DNA of 64,000 bases. It comes from Thermosediminibacter oceani DSM 16646 (lineage in GTDB: Bacteria; Bacillota; Thermosediminibacteria; Thermosediminibacterales; Thermosediminibacteraceae). Location: NCBI RefSeq assembly GCF_000144645.1, contig NC_014377.1:1240001-1304000 (forward strand). The letters run 5' to 3'. The translations under genes and the position numbers were made by a program. This document shows positions 17,564 through 25,107 of the stretch, piece by piece; within the stretch, counting starts at the first letter, position 1, and the number at the start of each line of letters is the position of its first letter. The notes under the pieces are model-generated. The model was not told the DNA's origin. It was given only the letters and a program-made list of their open reading frames with translations, and did no database searches.

Positions 17564-18894
17564 GCAAGAAGAAAATCTGGTATTTGATGTTTTTGAAGTT
17601 TATTAAGAAAGCCCAAAAATGTAAACAATGCGATTCTGTCATTCATTCGTTGCATACTACCACAATCACATATTTTAGTTAAAAACTTTATGCTAGCAAA
17701 GAATATGGCATTATCCTCATCATCTGTAAAATTTTCAGTCAAAACATGGTCTTTAGCATAACCTAAAATTAAATACAGGTCATTAATGTAACGCTTAACC
17801 AATTTGTAAGTTTCAGGATAAGAGTTTTCAAATTCATCGCTTATAATAAATCTCATATTTTCCTCAATAATTTCCTTTTGTTTTTTTTGCCACTCGGTTT
17901 CTTCATACTCAATTTTATACACTTGTCTTAAAAACCGTAAAGCGTCAACCCTGTTTGCATGTTGTATTTTTTCTACACATTGAATTATTGTGCCCTTAAA
18001 GCCACAACCAAAACAATAGTAAATTTGATGTCCTGTATCTTCGCTTATCAAAACTTCCGCCGAAGGTTTTTGGTCGTCATGGAATATGCAATTAAACATT
18101 TTTTTGTTGCCATCAATACCTAAAAATAACTTCAAATCTTGTTGCTTTATGTAATCGTAAACATCATCATGGTTATTGAATTTTACTGGTTTTGGATTTA
18201 TAATATCTTGTAGTGTTTGAATATCTTTATTTTTGATTAAGTCAAAGTGGCTATAATCCTTGTGTGTCAAGGCTTCTGGGTTTTGGTGGGAATGATAAAT
18301 AGTAATATATTTCTTTTTATCATTCCCACTTTTCTCCCTTAACACTTTTATTATGGTCTTAATATCATATCTCACATTATTATCCTCAATAATTTTTACT
18401 AAAAAAGGATTATTAACATCCTTTACATGATAAAATCCTGGTAACCTCATCAATCTTGCAGGATTTTTTACTTGAGGATCAGCGTTAAAGTAATTAATTA
18501 ATAATTCTTCACACTCTCTAAATTCTTCTATGCTTACTCCTTCTTCTATAAGCCAGTATACATGCAACCCATTTTTAGTCTCTATTATGTAACTCGGTTT
18601 AAAATCAAAGTTATGTATTTCTTCAAGTTTAATTTGCTTAAAACTATCAATCATGCTCAAATCTAAATCTTTGCCTGCGTCCAGGTCAATAAACACTGCA
18701 TTAATTTTGTTTATTTCACTGTCTTTAAAGCCTCCACTATTTACGACAAAGTAAATATTAAAACCATCTTCATTGAGCTTTCCTAATTCCTCTTTCAAAT
18801 CTTCAAATTTCCCGCTTTTTTTGATGGCATAGTTTCTTATACAGGAAAAATTTATGAGTGCATTTTTCCCAAAAATGTCATCTAAAAATTTCAT
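17564..18894 (-). pseudogene. Phage primase with PrimPol-like and CHC2 zinc-finger domains, N-terminal part (disrupted)
   Basis: The first 444 codons of a replication primase; the current frame reads 13 extra codons into the IS21 end and stops at 17521. The N-terminal archaeo-eukaryotic PrimPol-like part shows INAVFIDLDAGKD (about residue 64), YIIETKNGLHVYWL (about residue 101) and ARLMRLPGFYHVK (about residue 145). A CHC2-type zinc finger follows: CIFHDDQKPSAEVL...YYCFGCG (about residues 265-293). Together these identify a primase that starts replication of the element. AAGGAGGAA lies nine bases upstream of the ATG. The truncation leaves both recognisable domains intact, so residual function cannot be excluded, but the gene is physically broken. 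Confidence 0.85.
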
Positions 18895-18940
18895 CCAAAT
18901 ATTCCTCCTTTTTTAAGATTTTTTCCTCGTATTAATCTCA

Positions 18941-19111
18941 TTATAAATTTTCATACATTTCTAGCACTTTCTGGAGTTCTGGACTATTTTCAAACACAAA
19001 TACAGTCGCAAAATGGTTTTGTTTATGAGGTTTAAGGTCAACAATTTTAAATCCTTTTTTTACCAGTTTTCTTGCTAGTGCAGGATTCAATATAACTTTT
19101 GTCGGTTTCAT
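18941..19111 (-). CDS. Small hypothetical phage protein, about 56 residues
   Basis: The start at 19111 (MKPTKVILNPALARKLVKKG) has AGGAGGCAAAGA just upstream; a longer frame from 19153 lacks a site. Similar small proteins with an N-terminal V-x-L-x-P-x-L-A-x-x-L basic helix and a C-terminal FVFENSPELQKVL segment are frequent in Firmicutes phage replication regions. No function is known to me. It sits between the 151-residue gene and the primase, with tight spacing. Confidence 0.6.
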   Translation of the reverse strand: MKPTKVILNPALARKLVKKGFKIVDLKPHKQNHFATVFVFENSPELQKVLEMYENL

Positions 19112-19159
19112 ATTCTTTGCCTCCTTTTTTTTATTTTGTATTTGTAAGGCCAACCGGCC

Positions 19160-19615
19160 CTATATAACCCCATCCTGTGCTAAACCTTCCAGGACGCTTT
19201 TTCTCTGTTCAAAATTCAGTCCCGCCCTCAATAGCGCTAAATCCATATACACGTAGTGTTTCAGCATTTCTTCATGTAGCGGCGCTATAAGGTATTCAGA
19301 CAGTATGTAGTCTATCATTTGCAGTTCTTCTTCCAGTGTCCCTATGCTCTCGTCCTCAAATTGTGCAACGTAGAAATTTAACCATTCTGCTATTTCATCC
19401 AGTTCGTCTTTACCGTCAAAAAATATTTCTTCCATCATGGCTTTCTTTTCTTCAAAGCCTTTTTTAAATGCCGCATAATCCGCAACTGAATTTAACAACC
19501 TTTCGATTACAAGTTTCTGATCCTTTAGGCTTAGTCTCCTGATAGCATTTTTGGTTTTTTCGCACATTTCCCTTCCGAATACTTCCCTTACGGTGTCATT
19601 CAGTGTGTTAATCAT
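19160..19615 (-). CDS. Hypothetical phage protein, about 151 residues
   Basis: The start at 19615 (MINTLNDTVREVFG) is preferred because AGGAGAGG lies about eight bases upstream; earlier in-frame starts at 19621 and 19669 are possible. The protein is mostly helical and acidic, with leucine-rich segments (LDEIAEWLNFYVAQFE, EEELQMIDYILSEYLIAP) and no membrane helix. No family is recognised. It follows a terminator (19675-19698) and precedes the primase region. Confidence 0.6.
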   Translation of the reverse strand: MINTLNDTVREVFGREMCEKTKNAIRRLSLKDQKLVIERLLNSVADYAAFKKGFEEKKAMMEEIFFDGKDELDEIAEWLNFYVAQFEDESIGTLEEELQMIDYILSEYLIAPLHEEMLKHYVYMDLALLRAGLNFEQRKSVLEGLAQDGVI

Positions 19616-19674
19616 TAACATCCTCTCCTTTGTTTTTTTTATTTTTTTGTCCAAAAAATAAAAAAGCAAAAGCC

Positions 19675-19698
19675 AGCCATATATTACCTTTTATGGCT
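19675..19698 (-). terminator. Terminator in the early phage region
   Basis: The stem AGCCAT/ATGGCT (extended by weaker pairs) is followed on the minus strand by a GC step and then a T-rich tract near 19640-19665. It divides the small regulatory genes from the 151-residue gene. Confidence 0.55.
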
Positions 19699-19776
19699 AA
19701 CTTTCCCCTCCATTATATATTATATTCTCGAAATTTGAATTTATAAACTTAACTTTATTATATTCTTGTTACAATT

Positions 19777-19935
19777 TTATTTATATACTGTTTTTTCAAG
19801 ATTTGATATACGTATCTCATGATTAGTGAGCATTAATAAGCACTGTTCAATGGTATCTATCATTTTATCCATTCTTTTCATGTGTTCTTTAAGAAACTCT
19901 ATTAACTCATCAATTTTCTTGGCAAATTCATCCAT
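19777..19935 (-). CDS. Small coiled-coil phage protein, 52 residues
   Basis: The ATG at 19935 overlaps the stop of the HTH gene by eight bases, and the HTH gene's GGGGAAGGTGG end supplies the ribosome binding site. The protein starts MDEFAKKIDELIEFLKEH and continues with heptad-like hydrophobic spacing through MKRMDKMIDTIEQCLLML, ending NLEKTVYK. It should form a short coiled coil. The overlap shows translational coupling to the repressor-like gene, so it may act with it, which is inference. Confidence 0.6.
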   Translation of the reverse strand: MDEFAKKIDELIEFLKEHMKRMDKMIDTIEQCLLMLTNHEIRISNLEKTVYK

Positions 19936-20119
19936 TGCCACCTTCCCCTCCCTGCAATATATACTGCTTGTAAGCGATTTCTTTTTCGGGTGAAATGTTG
20001 CACTTATCCCTCTCCCACATACTTAAAAGTGAAACCGAGCAGCCAATACTATTCGCTATCTCCTGTAGAGTAATGTTTTTCTTTTTCCGTGCCATGATAA
20101 ACAAGTCTTTAACGTTCAT
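19928..20119 (-). CDS. Small XRE-type HTH regulator
   Basis: 63 residues, almost entirely a Cro/CI-type helix-turn-helix: ITLQEIANSIGCSVSLLSMW (residues 16-35). GGGAGGGAAGAAG precedes the ATG. Its size is that of a Cro-like or excisionase-like regulator, not a full repressor with an oligomerisation or cleavage domain. It is the only clear lysogeny-type regulator in the island and lies between the AP2/sigma pair and the replication genes. A controlling role over early genes is likely but inferred. Confidence 0.8.
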   Translation of the reverse strand: MNVKDLFIMARKKKNITLQEIANSIGCSVSLLSMWERDKCNISPEKEIAYKQYILQGGEGGNG

Positions 20120-20171
20120 TCTTCTTCCCTCCCCTCTTTTCTCTCCCCTTATTCCCCTGAAAATATCCCTC

Positions 20172-20405
20172 TTATACGTTGTTTAGTTTCTTTTTGCCTA
20201 ATTTTCGAGCCACTTCATCATAGGCCCTCGCCGCTTCGAGGGCCGTGGGGAACACTCCGATATATTGTTGTTTGTTTCCGTTTCGTATCACCGCTCGGTA
20301 TGCTCCGTATTTAGTTTTGCTGACTCCATAATATTTTTGCTCTTCGAGCAATTCTGAAAAAAATAAGTTCCATATCGGATAAGTTTCTATTGAGGATGTA
20401 GTCAA
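20172..20405 (-). CDS. AP2 DNA-binding domain frame, possibly a shifted extension of the sigma-like gene
   Basis: The last 53 of 77 codons make an AP2 domain: YYGVSKTKYGAYRAVIRN with NKQQYIGVFPTALEAARAYD and VARKLGK, the standard YRG and RAYD halves. In bacteria AP2 domains occur mostly in phage homing endonucleases and small phage DNA-binding proteins. The nominal TTG start at 20405 has no ribosome binding site and lies inside the 3' end of the sigma-like gene, which it overlaps by 95 bases in another frame. The frames meet around a run of seven T (20357-20363 on the minus strand). Either a programmed slip makes a sigma-AP2 fusion or an indel has split one gene. An independent start cannot be excluded. 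Confidence 0.7.
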   Translation of the reverse strand: MTTSSIETYPIWNLFFSELLEEQKYYGVSKTKYGAYRAVIRNGNKQQYIGVFPTALEAARAYDEVARKLGKKKLNNV

Positions 20406-21513
20406 GCATCTGTTTTTGATTTGTTGTAACGTTTTGTATAAAATCGTAAAAAGCCTTAAAGCACGTCCAAAATATTTGCTCTTTCTGTTTGGCGGTTATT
20501 TCTGCTTCTTCTTTTTCGAGGATAGAGAAAAGCACTTCGTATTGTGGACGTGGTATTCTGTCAACGAGGATATCGAAAATTGTTTCGTTAATGATGTTTT
20601 TGTTTTTGTGCAATTGCTCGAAGGATATATCTTGTTCGCCTTTTCGGTAGTTTGCTTTTAGAAAATTGATTAAATAACTAAAATAATCAAAATTATTCCC
20701 TGCTACCTCATGGATTTTTGCCACTTCAAGCAGGAAACCGGCAATTTTCTGGTATTTGTCGGTTTTTAATTTTGTCTCGGCTTCAAGATATTGATTCCAG
20801 AGTTCTCGAATACGTTCAACTATAGTGCGCTTTATACTATGGAATTGGTCCCATGTCATGTTTAGTTCCTCGGCTATTTCTGTATCTGTTTTTACACCTG
20901 CCTGGCAAATTGCCTCAAAAACTTCATATTGCTTCGGTGTTAATACATTTTTTGCCACATTCTTAAAAGCATCCCAAAACTTTCTTTCTTTGGTGCTTTC
21001 GCTGCTTCCTTCGGCGAATTCATGTATTTGTTGCCAATCTACATTTGTACAAGCCACGTCTCCTTCTTTGTCTAAATATTCGATGATGGGCTCAAATTCA
21101 ACGAATTGGCGATATCGCATGTTTTTACCATCACGTACACGCTGTTTCCCCTGGATTTTCATGGTTTCGTTGGAGAGTGCGTATTTGATGGATTTCTGGA
21201 AAAAACTGATAATACTTGTTGTATCTTTATATTTCTCTAAATCACATTTTTCTAAACATTCGGTAAATGTAAATAAAGCAATATCGTAAGCCTCATCTGT
21301 TCCGAGAAATTTGCAATACATCGGCATAAGTTCGTTCAGTATTTTCTGCATTTTCCAGTCAATACATGTCCACTTATCGCCGTGAAATTTTATTAAGCTT
21401 CCCAAAACTTCACTTTTATTGCTAGCGTTCTGATATTCTCTAACCCAATCATGGAAAGTTTTGTGTTGGCTTATGTGTTTCACCGCCTTTCTGGTTTTAG
21501 TGAAAAATTTCAA
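20311..21513 (-). CDS. Phage sigma-70-like regulator
   Basis: 400 residues. The first 120 resemble sigma region 2 in layout (DEAYDIALFTFTECLEKCDL, FFQKSIKYALSNETMKI). Residues about 190-240 form a region 4-like helix-turn-helix, LTPKQYEVFEAICQAGVKTD followed by TEIAEELNMTWDQFHSIKRT. A second region 4-like copy may lie near the C-terminus (RPQYEVLFSILEKEEAEI). Such long sigma-like proteins occur in phages and plasmids of clostridia and probably direct RNA polymerase to element promoters. It follows a terminator directly. The final 30 codons overlap the AP2 frame, so the real C-terminus is doubtful. Confidence 0.65.
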   Translation of the reverse strand: MKFFTKTRKAVKHISQHKTFHDWVREYQNASNKSEVLGSLIKFHGDKWTCIDWKMQKILNELMPMYCKFLGTDEAYDIALFTFTECLEKCDLEKYKDTTSIISFFQKSIKYALSNETMKIQGKQRVRDGKNMRYRQFVEFEPIIEYLDKEGDVACTNVDWQQIHEFAEGSSESTKERKFWDAFKNVAKNVLTPKQYEVFEAICQAGVKTDTEIAEELNMTWDQFHSIKRTIVERIRELWNQYLEAETKLKTDKYQKIAGFLLEVAKIHEVAGNNFDYFSYLINFLKANYRKGEQDISFEQLHKNKNIINETIFDILVDRIPRPQYEVLFSILEKEEAEITAKQKEQIFWTCFKAFYDFIQNVTTNQKQMLDYILNRNLSDMELIFFRIARRAKILWSQQN

Positions 21514-21532
21514 TTGAATTCAAAATAAAAAA

Positions 21533-21550
21533 GAGGCATGAAGCCTCCTA
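21533..21550 (-). terminator. Terminator upstream of the sigma-like gene
   Basis: The stem GAGGC/GCCTC with an ATGAA-type loop is followed on the minus strand by six T and an A/T tract. It insulates the sigma-like gene from the zinc-ribbon and integrase side. Confidence 0.65.
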
Positions 21551-21584
21551 AAAAAACACCAAGGTTGTAAAAGTTTTTAGTGAA

Positions 21585-21756
21585 TATGAACTTATACACG
21601 GGCTGTAATACACCCCTCCATATATATTAAAAGACATTTTTTTTGAAAAAATTATCACTTTTTCCTGTAATTATCACATTTTTTACAAACACTTTGTAAC
21701 CCATCTTTTGTATCGGGTTTTTACCCTGTTTATTGCATAATTAAAATGGACAGAGT
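21585..21756 (-). pseudogene. Degenerate zinc-ribbon gene fragment left of IS21 copy 2
   Basis: Read on the minus strand, the region encodes DTKDGLQSVCKKCDNYRKK and then a stop. This is the C-terminal half of a CxxC...CxxC zinc-ribbon protein whose better copy lies at 24357-24510. A stop codon directly upstream in the same frame shows it is broken. The following DNA also repeats the spacer found between the right-hand copies (for example GAACTTATACACGGGCTGTA here against GAACTTGTACACGTGCTGTA at 24316). Confidence 0.6.
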
Positions 21757-21881
21757 TGCAAAATAAAATCCCCACTTTTGCAACTCAAAAATCCCCAAAT
21801 TTGCAAAGGTCATTGCAGGCACCCCTAAAAACCTTTACCCTTGTAGTTAGGGAAATCTTAACTGCAAGGGAGGATTGGAGG

Positions 21882-23405
21882 ATGCTCACAATGACCCATA
21901 TTGATAATATCAGAAAAGCGTTCTTTATGAAAGGGCAAAATATCAGCGAGATAGCCCGGGAATTCCAAAAAGACCGAAAAACTATACGCAAGTATATTTA
22001 TCAAGAAGACTGGAACACCAGGGTTAAAGTTGAAGAAGTTAAACATACCTTCCCAAAACTCGACCCTTTCAAGGCGGATATAGATCAGTGGCTTGAAGAA
22101 GATAAAAAAGCTCGCAAAAAGCAGAGGCATACCGCCAAAAGGATTTATGACAGGCTCTGTGAAAAATACCAAGATAAGTTTAACTGTTCTTACCGCACCG
22201 TAGCAGGCTACGTAGCCATGAGAAAAAAAGAATTGTACCAGGACAACTCATGTCGTCTGCCGCTGGAACATATCCCGGGTGAAGCGCAGGTGGATTTCGG
22301 TGAGGCAGACTTTTACGAAAACGGGACGCTGCATCACGGATTTTATCTGAACCTGTCGTTTCCCTACAGTAACGTAGGATATACCCAGCTTTTCAAGGGA
22401 GAAAACCAGGAATGCCTGTTTCAGGGACTTAAGGACATATTTGAACACTTGGGGGGAGTACCCCGTAAGCTATGGTTTGATAACGCCAGCACTATCGTGA
22501 AACTCTCGAAAAATGGAGAGCGCAAACTAACCGACGCCTTCCTGAGGTTCAAGCAGCACTATGGTTTTGAAGCGGTATTCTGTAACCCTGCTTCCGGCCA
22601 TGAAAAGGGTAATGTGGAAAACAAGGTGGGATACCACCGGCGCAACTTCCTTGTCCCGGTCCCCAGGTTTGAAAAGCTGGAGGATTTTAACCGCGAACTT
22701 TTACGATTGTGCGACCGGGACATGCACCGCGAACACTACCGGAAGGAGGCATCCATAGCCGAACTTTTTAATGAAGACCGTAAGGCTCTGCTTGAGCTGC
22801 CTACCGTTCCTTACGAGGTAGCCGGTTACATAACAGTCAAAACCAACGCCTACGCCAAATTCAGCTTGAACGGTGGAAAGCACCTATACTCTACCGCCCC
22901 CAAATACGCCAACAGCCGGGTGCTTGTAAAGATAACAGCCCATGAGGTCATACCGCTGGATGAGAGCCACCGGGAAATCGTGCGCCACCGGCGGCTTTAC
23001 GGGGACAACAAGCAAGAAAGCATGGACTGGCTGCCATATCTTACCCAGCTTTCCCGCTGTCCGGGAGCCCTTAAGTATTCGGGAATATACAGCATGCTGC
23101 CGGACCCACTCCGGGAATACCTCGACGGCTTAAGCAAAAGTGAGCGCGGCAAAGCGCTCAAGGCTTTGGCTGTGCTTTGTACCAAAAGCAGTTTTGAACA
23201 GGCTGTGAACGCTGTAGCCGAGGCTCTCCTTTACGGAGTGCAGGATTTAGACAGCCTCGTAGCCATCCATAACAGGATAACGGGTATAACCCCGCAGTTG
23301 GAGCCGGTAAAGATTCCGGAAGGGGTTCCTGAACTCACTGCATTCCGCTTCAATGCAGAAGACTATGACAAAGCCTTTCTGAAAGGCGGTGCCAATTTAT
23401 GCTGA
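21882..23405 (+). CDS. istA: IS21 transposase IstA (second type)
   Basis: About 507 residues from ATG 21882, with GGGAGG eight bases upstream; the open frame extends to 21756 but reaches the IS end. The HTH is ISEIAREFQKDRKTIRKYIY (about residue 23). DDE-core stretches are GEAQVDFGEADFYENG (about residue 127), RKLWFDNASTIVKL and NPASGHEKGNVENKVGYHRR with the catalytic Glu (about residue 245). The length matches the longer IstA group and is about 100 residues more than copy 1. The stop overlaps istB by seven bases. Confidence 0.94.
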   Translation: MLTMTHIDNIRKAFFMKGQNISEIAREFQKDRKTIRKYIYQEDWNTRVKVEEVKHTFPKLDPFKADIDQWLEEDKKARKKQRHTAKRIYDRLCEKYQDKFNCSYRTVAGYVAMRKKELYQDNSCRLPLEHIPGEAQVDFGEADFYENGTLHHGFYLNLSFPYSNVGYTQLFKGENQECLFQGLKDIFEHLGGVPRKLWFDNASTIVKLSKNGERKLTDAFLRFKQHYGFEAVFCNPASGHEKGNVENKVGYHRRNFLVPVPRFEKLEDFNRELLRLCDRDMHREHYRKEASIAELFNEDRKALLELPTVPYEVAGYITVKTNAYAKFSLNGGKHLYSTAPKYANSRVLVKITAHEVIPLDESHREIVRHRRLYGDNKQESMDWLPYLTQLSRCPGALKYSGIYSMLPDPLREYLDGLSKSERGKALKALAVLCTKSSFEQAVNAVAEALLYGVQDLDSLVAIHNRITGITPQLEPVKIPEGVPELTAFRFNAEDYDKAFLKGGANLC

Positions 23406-24130
23406 AGGACGAAATCGCCGCCTGCTGTAAAGCATTAAAACTCAGCCGCAATCTAGTGGAAAACTGCGACAAGATCGAGGCTCAAAGCCATGAAGAATAC
23501 CTGCTGAAGCTGCTAAGATTAGAACTGGAGCACAGAGACGCAAGTCGAAAGGACAGGCTTTTGAAAAATGCGGGCTTTTACACGATAAAGACCTTTGCCG
23601 GCTACATATTCGATGAAATCAAACTCCCGCAGGGGCTTACACCGCAGGACCTAAAAGATTGCAAATTTCTCGAAGAAAAGAAAAACCTGATCCTTTACGG
23701 CAACGTGGGAACCGGCAAAACCCATCTTGCCACCGCCATCGGTGTGGAGGCCTGTAAAAAAGGCTACAACGTAAAGTTTTTCCGCACTGCAGCGCTGGTA
23801 AACCGGCTGGTGGAAGCCCGGAAGGGAGGTGAACTTTCCGGGTTACTGAAACAGCTTTCCAAACCAGATCTTCTGATCTGCGACGAATGGGGCTATGTTC
23901 CTTTGGACCGCGAAGGAGCGCAGCTACTTTTTCAGGTGATTTCGGACTGCTATGAACGTCGCAGTGTAGTAATTACCACTAACCTGGAATTCAGCCGCTG
24001 GGCGAGCATTTTCTACGATGAGCAGATGACAGCAGCAATGATTGACCGGCTAATACACCACAGTTACCTATTGATCTTTGATGGTCAAAGCTACCGGATG
24101 AGGCAATCACTCATGAGGCAATTAAGTTAA
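23399..24130 (+). CDS. istB: IS21 helper ATPase IstB (second type)
   Basis: 243 residues. Walker A LYGNVGTGKTHLATAIG (about residue 98), Walker B LLICDEWGYVPLD (about residue 157) and sensor region VVITTNLEFSRWASIF (about residue 193). It is the AAA+ target-selection partner of the adjacent IstA, with which it overlaps by seven bases. The C-terminal IDRLIHHSYLLIFDGQSYR is typical of IstB. The frame is intact. Confidence 0.94.
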   Translation: MLKDEIAACCKALKLSRNLVENCDKIEAQSHEEYLLKLLRLELEHRDASRKDRLLKNAGFYTIKTFAGYIFDEIKLPQGLTPQDLKDCKFLEEKKNLILYGNVGTGKTHLATAIGVEACKKGYNVKFFRTAALVNRLVEARKGGELSGLLKQLSKPDLLICDEWGYVPLDREGAQLLFQVISDCYERRSVVITTNLEFSRWASIFYDEQMTAAMIDRLIHHSYLLIFDGQSYRMRQSLMRQLS

Positions 24131-24194
24131 CATAAAAATTCCCCACCGGTGCCTGGGGAAAAACCTTTGCAAAAATGGGGAATTTCCTCTTGCA

Positions 24195-24600
24195 AAAAAC
24201 ATTTACCCTTCCATAAATATACTAGCATTTTTTTGAGCATTTTTCCTCGATTTTTATGTAATTATTCCAACATTTCTTGCAAACATTATATAATCCATCT
24301 TTGTTTCTTTTGAATGAACTTGTACACGTGCTGTATTATACCCTTCCATAATAATATTAGCATTTTTTTGAGCGTTTTTCCTCGATTTTGCCCAAATTTC
24401 TGCACTTTTTACAAACACTATGTAACCCATCTTTACTATCTTGATTAATGCTAAAATATTTTCTTGTTGCCAAATATACCTTTCCACATTTAGAACAGGT
24501 TTTATACTTACCACGTGCTTTGAAAAACCTCTCTATAAATATTATAACGGAATGAAACTTGTTATTTTTAACGCTTTTTCTCTACTTTTTCACAATTTCT
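24195..24600 (-). repeat. Tandem degenerate zinc-ribbon gene repeats
   Basis: Three further partial copies of one small gene lie here on the minus strand. One (stop at 24357-24359) encodes KTCSKCGKVYLATRKYFSIN with KDGLHSVCKKCRNLGK and ends RSKKC, a CxxC...CxxC zinc ribbon with no clear start codon. A second, to its left, encodes NKDGLYNVCKKCWNNYIKIE and ends CSKKC. A third, near 24555-24600, preserves only FRCRNCEKVEKKR. They share spacer DNA such as GAGCATTTTTCCTCGATTTT. Similar small proteins occur in phage replication regions. These look decayed. Confidence 0.6.
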
Positions 24601-24685
24601 ACAACGAAAAAATAAAAATTCTCTCCCATATATATTATTTACGCACAAAATTGCATTTTTTAACCAATTTTCGCCGAAAAAAATA

Positions 24686-24702
24686 AGAGGCTTAAAGCCT
24701 CT
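24686..24702 (-). terminator. Terminator behind a small open frame near the integrase
   Basis: The palindrome AGAGGCTT/AAGCCTCT is followed on the minus strand by ATTTTTTT. It ends the integrase-proximal transcript. Confidence 0.7.
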
Positions 24703-24814
24703 ACTTTAATTTTTGGTGTATATGATATGTAACATGATATATATCATCATTTATACAGTCATAATCTCTAAAACCCTCATTATGCTTTGCTTTGAGTTTT
24801 TTGGACAAACTCAA
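24701..24814 (-). other. Possible small protein, about 37 codons, start unclear
   Basis: An open frame ending at TAG 24701, directly at the terminator, reads SLSKKLKAKHNEGFRDYDCI and NDDIYHVTYHIHQKLK. It is preceded in frame by a hydrophobic run (GFFIAIFILL) without an ATG. A TTG at 24814 is the only usable start and lacks a ribosome binding site. The hydrophobic head, charged tail and terminator-adjacent stop hint at a small membrane protein or its remnant. Confidence 0.3.
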
Positions 24815-24840
24815 TAAAATAAAAATTGCTATGAAAAATC

Positions 24841-25077
24841 CTAATCAAGTCGTGTGGCAAGATATTGTTGGAGAAAATGCAGTTTATTAATGTCGTCTAT
24901 GAGGGAATTAATATAAGTGATCCTCTCCCGAATCGGCGATTCATCATTTTTTATCATTGTTTCAAATCTTTCCGACACTTCTTTTCCGCAGACAGTTTTG
25001 TATGTTTGCTTTAAAGCCATAAGCCTCCTTTCGAGAATTTTGTTTTCATTAATTTCCAGCGTAAGCATTTCCCCCAT
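24841..25077 (-). CDS. Hypothetical helical phage protein, 78 residues
   Basis: Starts MGEMLTLEINENKILERRLM (the fourth codon, also ATG, is an alternative start) behind a G-rich ribosome binding region. It is charged and helical with coiled-coil potential in its last 35 residues (ERITYINSLIDDINKLHFLQ). No family is recognised. It lies 30 bases downstream of the integrase stop and could be an accessory such as an excisionase-sized factor, but no HTH is visible. Confidence 0.5.
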   Translation of the reverse strand: MGEMLTLEINENKILERRLMALKQTYKTVCGKEVSERFETMIKNDESPIRERITYINSLIDDINKLHFLQQYLATRLD

Positions 25078-25107
25078 ACCCCCTATGATTTTTATTTAAA
25101 AAATTAT

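Larger units (their letters stand above)
21757..24194 (+). mobile_element. IS21-family insertion sequence, copy 2
   Basis: A 2438-base element with inverted ends: the left end begins TGCAAAATAAAATCCCCACT and the right end, read inward, begins TGCAAGAGGAAATTCCCCAT. TTTGCAA...TCCCC modules are repeated two or three times at each end, the multiple terminal repeats typical of IS21. No clean target duplication is seen. It carries intact istA and istB. It lies among repeated, degenerate zinc-ribbon sequences, so the flanks may have been rearranged after insertion. Confidence 0.88.

Noticed and set aside
24254-24514. 86-codon minus-strand frame
   Set aside because: It is a shifted reading of the zinc-ribbon repeats; the neighbouring frame shows the CxxC...CxxC pattern instead.
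24195-24600. CRISPR-like repeats
   Set aside because: The repeat units are about 100-130 bases, unequal, and translate to related zinc-ribbon pieces. There are no short regular repeats with unique spacers.
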